Origin: Isoetes taiwanensis
Lineage: Eukaryota > Streptophyta > Lycopodiopsida > Isoetales > Isoetaceae
Length of the DNA: 64,000 nt
Direction of reading: 5' to 3'
NCBI GenBank assembly: GCA_021234155.1
Contig: JAJEKV010000074.1
Span: 5,887,931-5,951,930 of the forward strand
The position numbers and the translations under genes are program-made. Below, in pieces: positions 57,062 through 64,000 of this stretch. The notes under the pieces are model-generated. The model saw nothing but the letters and a program-made list of their open reading frames with translations, was not told the DNA's origin and ran no database searches. Positions within the stretch are counted from its first letter, which is position 1; the number at the start of each line of letters is the position of its first letter.

Positions 57062-59060
57062 CTAGAATCTGAGAAAACTAGCAAAGATTAAAGAACCATT
57101 AAAATCTTCACAAGAAATAAAAGCAAGATTAGCCAAATCTAAGTATCTCTCTTTGTTATTATAAAGAAGACCACAAGGTGCTATCTTGGCGCATAGGCAG
57201 CGAGGAAAAACATACAAGACATAACTAACATGTCGTGGCATTTGGCTTATACAAGACATGAAAAACAGCGGATAAACTTGGAAGAAGCTATCACCGAGCA
57301 TGTACGAAACATGTACAGCAATGTACAAAACTCTAGCCAAAACTAGGAGTACTGATGTACTTACATTTTGATTATAAAAGAAGTTCTGACTGAGGCGGAG
57401 TTAGAGATGTCGTTATACTTTCGTCAGCTCCCCTTCGGACTTCGTCCTGCTTGTCCTCGTTGCCTCTCCTCGACATCACTTGAAATTAGTCGAAGAGCTA
57501 ACTTATTTGGAACCTTGTCCTCATCCACAGAACCTTCGATGGAACTATCTTGAGAAAGACTTGATGAAGTTAAGCTGTTGTCATGCGTGGCACGGTGACT
57601 ATCAACCTTGAGTAAAATCATAAACCCGGCGCGGGTTTCGTTTGGTCCAGTTGTCCATGTGATTCTTATTCATGCGTTTTCGGCCCTTCTTGAGGTATCA
57701 AAGGATCATACCGACCAGCAAAGGATCTGTATCCTTAGTGATGCAGGTGAACTTTCACTACGAGATTGTCTTTGAGTACAATGTCCTTAACCGAGCGTCG
57801 AAGGGCGGCTCTTCGTCATCATGATTATACTGACTATAAGCATCCCTTAGACAAATCCATACTTTTAAGGTTTGGCCTTGGTTCTTTTCAAGGAACGCGT
57901 CTACTTCGAGGTACATTACACGATCGGGTTCCTTGTTGAAACCCGATTACTGCAGCGGAACCCTTTGCAATCCTTAATTTTGCCTCCTTGAGGGGATGGG
58001 CAGAATTACGGGCCAACAAAGACGCTTTCGAGGGGAGATGCTGTTGAGGATTTTGATTACATCCTGCATTATTGAAAAGAAATTCTCCCACCAGCTGTCC
58101 TCCTCACTGGGAAGTACCAAACTGACCCTTATGCTTTTCTCCATGTGCCGGTGAGGCGAAGGGATTTTGTCCTTGTTAACTACGTAGTCTGGCGCCGATT
58201 ATAGGCTGGCTGGTAAGCCCTTCTCATTGCATAGTTTGAGGAACATATTTTTAAATATTGTAGGCCTGCCTCGAGAACGCCAAGTTTAAGGAGTGACAAA
58301 GTACCTTCCCTTGAGTTTCACAGATCTTTGAGAAAAATTTACACATGATATTTGAAATGTCAAATTATTCAACTTATGGATAAGCGGGGACACGTATCAC
58401 CGCATGACTGGAGAAACTGACTCCGCGAAAATCAAAGAAGTCTCGCTAAGCGCCGACAAGCTGAATTAGGATTGTAAGCTTGCTCTGCTTTACTTTAAAG
58501 TGTAGACCATTTCGCCGCCAGCCGCCCGGAAAATCTGCTTGAACATTTGGTCCTGCTCGATTAAGGTGTGGCCCACAAGTGAAAGTAACCTTGACCTTTT
58601 CGAGAAGATACCCAGCTCGACCAGCATTAGCAATAAGCAAAATAAAACTTGGTTTTATTTTTCTCTAGTAGTATTGTCTAGCTGTAAATTACAACCATGG
58701 AAGCCTGACTTCTCCCTTTTGCCGAAACCAGGGAATTTTTATTTATTATTGTCATTAGAGGTTAGGATCATTGTGTATATTTGGATAGGTAAAATACTGC
58801 ACCTTTGTACAACACCATGAAGATCATAAGCCCCAACAAATGAAGCCTCAAAGAAATCAGTTCATCTAAATCCTTTGGAACATTTACAAAATGGGAAGTG
58901 GGGTCTTCTTTTGGTCCATCTAGTCTACCACCGCAGGACAGCGATGAGTGGCCTCTCCAAGATTTCTTTCTATGTTTTGCTAGCTTCTTTCTCTCCAAGG
59001 CTTGAGCCTCTCGTGAACTTACGCGGCTCTTGAGTTATCTGATCTACAATTAAGACCGTT
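57062..59060 (-). other. Minus-strand coding-like scraps, unidentified
   Basis: Pieces such as SQDSSIEGSVDEDKVPNKLA (57621-57424), VTFTCGPHLNRAGPNVQADF (58640-58446) and SSLSCGGRLDGPKEDPTSHF (58998-58768) look more like protein than chance frames, yet no family or joining introns can be shown. They may belong to the same decayed unit as 59560-60040. Confidence 0.25.
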
Positions 59061-59061
59061 A

Positions 59062-59256
59062 GACAGTACCTTGAAGCAATAAAGTAAGGCTCCAGGCTAT
59101 GACTAAGCATGGCGTACTATGCGGCGCATAGGCTTGTCGATTACCTTGGAAACTAGCGGTAAGGCTCCCTGAGGAAGCGTAGCTAAGCTTTTGTAACCCA
59201 GTGCTATCTTGGCGCCTTAATGCAAAGCATCCAGTACCGAGCAACAGTAAGGCTCC
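59062..59256. repeat. Degenerate tandem repeat with GTAAGGCTCC
   Basis: GTAAGGCTCC at 59084, 59159 and 59247; the first and third are both preceded by CAGTACC. Each unit (75-88 bp) contains one copy of the CTAT..ATAG palindrome, so the palindrome is being duplicated with its flanks here. Confidence 0.65.
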
Positions 59257-59559
59257 ACATAAGCTACTTTTCCGGCTTTTGTAGGCGTGCTATGCGGCGC
59301 ATAAAGCTGAGAAACTACTTTTGGGGGAAGAGGCGATCACGAAATTACAGAGGAGCCTGTTGTCGCGAGTACTACAAGATTAAAAGACCTGCTATCGCGC
59401 ACATGGACAAACTCAAGACTAAATAGCGATATATGGCATAAGACAATGTCTCTAGTCGTGCTAGCGAGAGGATTAGACGGGGCGTACTTTTTTCTAGAAT
59501 ATCCTTTGCCGTGAAGTCGTTTTCGCTAATGTGGAGCAGCTAGTACCTGCCATCACACG

Positions 59560-60040
59560 TACCTCTTGAATCTAACAAGATTAAATTCTTGCTTCCACAA
59601 CAACCTCAAGAAGAAGTAGGAATAGGATATGAACTTCTGAAACTTGAACTTCAGGAAGATCCTTGTACATACCATAAACTTCCTTCTTAGTATCTTTATG
59701 CATCCGGATGATGCTCACGAATTTGTTTGGAGTAAACTCGCAGTTAGAGTCAAAGAAACCTACCAATGGCTTTGCCTCTAGGCGTTACATGCAAACAACT
59801 TTCTTTGGGTGTGAATGATCATCAATGCAGTTCCTGTCTAACCTCTTTTGCACTCTTGACATCGGCGGCACCAATGGCATGTATTCTTTTAAAAGCAAGT
59901 TATTTCTTGTGTTTGCTTGAAACATAGTGAAAAATTATTGTCTCAACCGAATACCCTGCTTTGTATGCAAGGCTGATGCAACTCTTGATCACCTTTCGAC
60001 ATTGACAAAAGGCCGTTGTCTTATGTTCCTTAAAGACGAA
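59560..60040 (-). pseudogene. Decayed exon(s), family unknown
   Basis: The minus strand reads KVIKSCISLAYKAGYSVETI and IHAIGAADVKSAKEVRQEL (60010-59830), then, after stops, PLVGFFDSNCEFTPNKFVS, RMHKDTKKEVYGMYKDLPEV (59766-59610). Composition is plainly protein-like and the strand is constant, but stops separate the parts. I cannot assign a family. Confidence 0.35.
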
Positions 60041-63000
60041 AATGTAGCAGGCACATGGCATTTTTTTTTTTACGACAATTGATCTCCCTCCGACTTTCTC
60101 ATGTAAAGGCGGTCCATCAATGCATTTCAGCGCGCCGCGGAGTTCTAAGCTTTACTTTGTGGGGATCCCTCTTAAATCTTTTAGCACTTTGCTATGCAGC
60201 GGGTTTTCAGCGCAGGACTTTGTTGAAGCGATTAATGCAATAGTAGATCTTCGAGTCACCGAGCTGCCGCGTCTTCGTCTCTGGGGTCATCAGCCTTGTA
60301 AGCCCTCCAGCGGAAGTGCAGTCAGCGACAAATAATGTTCACCGACTTTCTCTTAGAACTTGAAGGTCTTCCTCGGAAGCCCTTTACGTTAAAGAAGAGA
60401 CCAGCGACGCAGCACGTCTCTCATGGAATCTACAATATATTGCAGCGATTAGGTATAGTTCACGGAGGTGAAGAATTATCAAAAATAGAGTGATGCGTTG
60501 AGTAGGGAAGAGGAGAAGATACCATTGATTGTAGTAGGCGGGGGAGATTGACGAAAACGGGCGAATGCTGTAAAATGTGTTTTGGAGATGGAGTTTGAAA
60601 GAAGGTGAACCTGCGGTAGGTGTAAAGAGGAGGAGATGGTGTGGAGGAGGTAGCATAGGAGAAAGCGTGTCGAAGTGTTCTTCGCCGTCACTACTTGAGG
60701 TGTGGGTGTGTTGCTTACTTGTTGACCGAGTCAATATTGCCACGTGCGGAGGACTTGGAAGTGAAAACGTCTCGTCGTCTCTCCATTGCTGGGAAGAGTG
60801 ACTTGTTTCAACCATTAAACCCTCTCCCTTCAAACTGCAAGTCTACATGCCCATCTTGGCGCACATAGAGAAAGAAGTTACAAGCGTATTATACACTAGT
60901 TGCCCATGCGGCGCGCCAAGCGGGGATAAAATATATGTCTAATAATGGCATACTTCAATCACGAAAGTAGATGCCACACAACCAAAGAAGGCATTTCGAA
61001 ATATTAGACATTATCTCCACAAGTCAATGCACGCAGCCAAAACTAGATGTATATAAAATTCATGGGCGAAAAGCAAAATTACCTAACACAATATAAATAG
61101 AAAACATATGGGCGTTTGCACATCTGAGGGCACGATACTCCATTTCGACCTCAACCTGAAATTTGCTCTTCCGTTTGGTAGCATCTCCATGGCGTTAGCG
61201 TACATGCATGGCCAATTGGAAGGTGCACGTAAACATCTCATCGATGGCGGTTCGTTACTTGTAAGAGAATTTTACCCACAAATGTAGCCGTTTAGGAGGA
61301 TCTTTTTAGTTAGTGCTCGAAGATAGTTGATTTTTAGCTTTTGGACATCTTGTTTGCCGAATTTCTTCTTGGTAGCATTTTGAGTATTTTTCTTTCATAG
61401 TCTATCGCGGCGCATAGGCATTACATCTTTTCTTTATTATTATTGTGTTTTAACGCCTGGGGCATATTGTTTTCCCTTGTATTGTCTATGCAGCATAGGC
61501 ACCAACATTTAGCAACCCTTGTCTATCGTGCATAGGCATTTACCTTATCCTGCCATTGTCTATCGCGCGCCAGAGCATAATATTTTCGATTCGCGGTTAT
61601 TACATCTTGCGGCGCATAGGCCTTTCAAATGTTAGATCTGCTTGTGCTCTTTCTAGCAGGTCTTTTATTATGTTTTAATCTTGTAGAACCAGAAAATCTG
61701 AGCGGAGGCTCCTCCCACAAAATTTTGCCAAGAAGGAAGCCGACAAAGGCTAAGAATCAAGCGAAGGGGTGATGCACCTACACCATTCATGATCGAGGGG
61801 CCAGGTTCCTATTTACGTAGACCAGCGGTGGCTACTTGTTAAGAGAGCTGGTGAGCTGCGGTATTTTATTATCACGGCCACATTTGTAGCCGGTTTTGGT
61901 AAAGAATCAAAGAGTTGGACATCTTCAAGAGATGTGGCAGGTTAATAGATACGAGCTCTTGATGCTTGTCATATTAACTGCACCACAACGACTAAAGAAT
62001 CCAACATGTTTACTCGGTGGACCCCCATTTCTTCTTTCGGTCATGCGTCTCAGGGATATGCGAGGGGTTACATTAGGGCGAATGAAAGCAAAATTATGAA
62101 AGTATTGTCCTCTTGGCGCGCCGCCTAAAAACTTTAATGTTCAGCTACTTCGCTAATGGAATGTACTCGGGATCTTGTCACCATTTTGAAGGACTGCTAT
62201 TGTACAGGATCTATTTTTAACCTCTAGTGCCTGTTCCTAAATTATTGAAAGATGCAATGCCCTCGTTCCAAAGGCACGCACTTTCTAAAGAAAACGGGGG
62301 CTGCTTTGCATCTGGTGAAGATGTGGAAGAGGAGGAAGAAGTAAGAGGAAATCCCGAAGAGGAGGATGTAGGGAGTGTAGAGGAGGAAGGAGGGAGCCAC
62401 CTAAAAGAAGGAAAGAGAGAAACTACTACAAAGGCTGGCACGGATTTACCACCATAGAACCTCCTCTCAAAGCTGCGGGAGAGGCCCTTAAGCAAGCTTT
62501 TACGTACGATTTGGAGCGCGAAGATAGCAATTAAGGAGAAGGACATGGCATCCTAAGAAGCTCTCGAAATCGGTGAGATGTAAGTGTACCGACATCATGC
62601 ATCTCTCTGTAAATTTGTGTAGGCTTGCACCTAGGGCCAGCCGAGGTGTAAGACAATTGCAAGTCAAGTAAAATTCTGATGGCCCTTAAGCTGCCTTTGA
62701 GAAAGAAAGAAGAATAAAGAGCGGGCCCGAATGCAACAACGACTCCACATATATGTATAGTTGATCCTGCCCGGTCTGCAATGATAGGTTGTTTGTTAAG
62801 GAAGAGGGCGAGAACTACAAATACTATGTTTAGAAATTTACGGTTTCAAGGCAAGAAGACAGCTATACAAAGGAAATAGAATACTTGCTTCTCACAAATC
62901 TTGCCTTTGTTTTGCATTGAACATCAACGAAGAACAAAAGGCTTGCAATGAGCCACAAGCGTGAACCAATGAGTATCGGATGAGTATGAGCTTCCGCGGA

Positions 63001-64000
63001 TAAAATTAAATTCATGCACAGGAATATGAACTCTTAGTTCAGAGCACCAAGGTGAGAAGATATTAAGGATGACCAGGCTCGTACACGGCCTTGCAAAACC
63101 CGTCGCTCTTGAGTCAGCGCCTAACTTACTCCCCACCTCGGATGCGGAGCATCTCTTGTAAAATATGATAATTATTTCAGTTAGCTTTCAGATCATGGGC
63201 GTGCTTAAGTATTTCTCGATCTTAGCCTTTATTTATCACGGCATGGCTCATAAATATTTTTAACATGCTTGTTGTTTTCTATGTATTGGAATTACAGGAG
63301 CTACAAGAAAAATTGCAACATGTTCTCACGAGGCACTTTAAAAACTAAAAGGTAAAGTCAAGCGGATTCCAAGAGGAAGAGAAAAATGATCCCATAAAGC
63401 AAGGATATAGGTATAATGGCACGCTGGCGTGAAATGCAAGGCCTAAAAATGACAAAGTTTGGCGAGGTCCTGCAAAAGGTTGTTGTCGCTTGGGTTACTC
63501 TGGAAAGAGATCACGGAGAAGAATTTAATGATTAAGCCTACATTACGCACTCCGTTTTTTCCAATGTTTGTTATTAACCTCTTGGAGCGTTCGCGACCAA
63601 AGATTATGCACTTTCAGCCGGCCTTGACTGGCTGGTTCACCTCAAGCTGCGACAAGCTGGGAGAAATTAGGAATTATACCCCGTGGTCCTCGGGCGAAAA
63701 AATAAAATCAATATACCACCAGCTTTTACCAATGGGTATGTCATTTCTTTCCTCCTCCTTAACGCGAGTTAAATTATTCGTTTTTGTACGTGTTATGCGG
63801 CGCATAGCATGTGATTGAGGGACCTTGTGAGTAGTGCTATGCTGGCGCGCCAGCACTACCCGCAGTCCACTCAATACTATCTTGGCGCCTATAGAAATTG
63901 AGGAGCTGTCGTTTGTTTCGCTTTCGGGAATTGTTTTAGAAGCTGAGAGAAAGAAAGACCCCCATGCCACACGGCTTTTTAGCAATACGTAAAAAAAAGA
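60041..64000. other. Intergenic DNA with palindrome family, no gene recognised
   Basis: Frames at 60833-60384 (-), 62227-62457 (+, acidic GEDVEEEEEVRG stretch over a GGA-rich tract) and 63459-63818 (+) are open but carry no motif. The 62.3-kb tract is also purine-rich repeat DNA, so the frame may be chance. Confidence 0.3.

Larger units (their letters stand above)
57180..63894. repeat. Dispersed short palindromes, CTATGCGGCGCATAG family
   Basis: At least 14 copies or close variants: 57181, 59117, 59203, 59290, 60850, 60905, 61402, 61486, 61523, 61558, 61606, 62110, 63793, 63837 and 63878. The 59117 copy is CTATGCGGCGCATAG (7-nt arms around one base). Arms CTAT/ATAG are the most constant; the centre varies (GCGGCGC, CTTGGCGC, CGCGGCGC, GGCGCGCC). 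At 63840-63855 the centre is a perfect 16-bp palindrome. None was noticed in the rest of the window. Confidence 0.75.

Noticed and set aside
57180-63894. Restriction-site-like GGCGCGCC repeats as a cloning or assembly artefact
   Set aside because: Flanks differ at each copy, arms vary, and no vector sequence is present; a natural repeat family is simpler.

Overview
The window is nuclear DNA of a land plant, most likely a seed-free vascular plant (fern or lycophyte) with a large, repeat-filled genome. Three things point there: a pentatricopeptide-repeat (PPR) protein built of exactly 31-residue S-type repeats, GT-AG introns, and plant Ty3/gypsy, LINE, CACTA, MULE-like and Helitron-like sequence. 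The species cannot be fixed from the sequence. Gene density is very low. The only long intact gene is the PPR gene at 240-1541 (-); nearly everything else is mobile DNA or decayed coding sequence.

1-17.7 kb: the PPR gene; a tRNA-Ala-like sequence (2027-2105); a CACTA-type end (2359); an 86-bp perfect CACTA snapback element with a 3-bp target duplication (3397-3482); a 444-bp MULE-like miniature element with a 9-bp duplication (3829-4272); the broken start of an LRR receptor gene with a small inversion (4611-4925); two foldbacks (5157-5424); a Helitron-type end (6308-6335); a 369-bp long-TIR element (9781-10149); a 57-bp minisatellite (10925-11262); a LINE remnant (13632-14220); and a three-exon pseudogene on the minus strand (14497-17267) that ends in an FCP1/NIF HAD-type phosphatase domain.

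17.7-41.6 kb: one old Ty3/gypsy retrotransposon on the plus strand (17676-41602, LTRs about 1.6 kb) split just after its primer-binding site by a second Ty3/gypsy element on the minus strand (19321-30265, LTRs about 0.61 kb). LTR pairs, near-matching target duplications, polypurine tracts, TATA boxes and domain order all agree with this nesting. The inner element carries about 3 kb of decayed sequence of unknown function between integrase and its 3' LTR.

41.6-64 kb: no intact gene. It holds a perfect 27-bp-arm hairpin (42841-42917), remains of a Ulp1-type cysteine protease (about 48.3-48.9 kb), several decayed coding stretches on both strands that I could not identify, and from 57.2 kb to the end a dense local family of short palindromes built on CTATGCGGCGCATAG. 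Palindrome clusters of different sequence also lie in the CACTA end near 2.4-2.6 kb and in both introns of the FCP1-type pseudogene.
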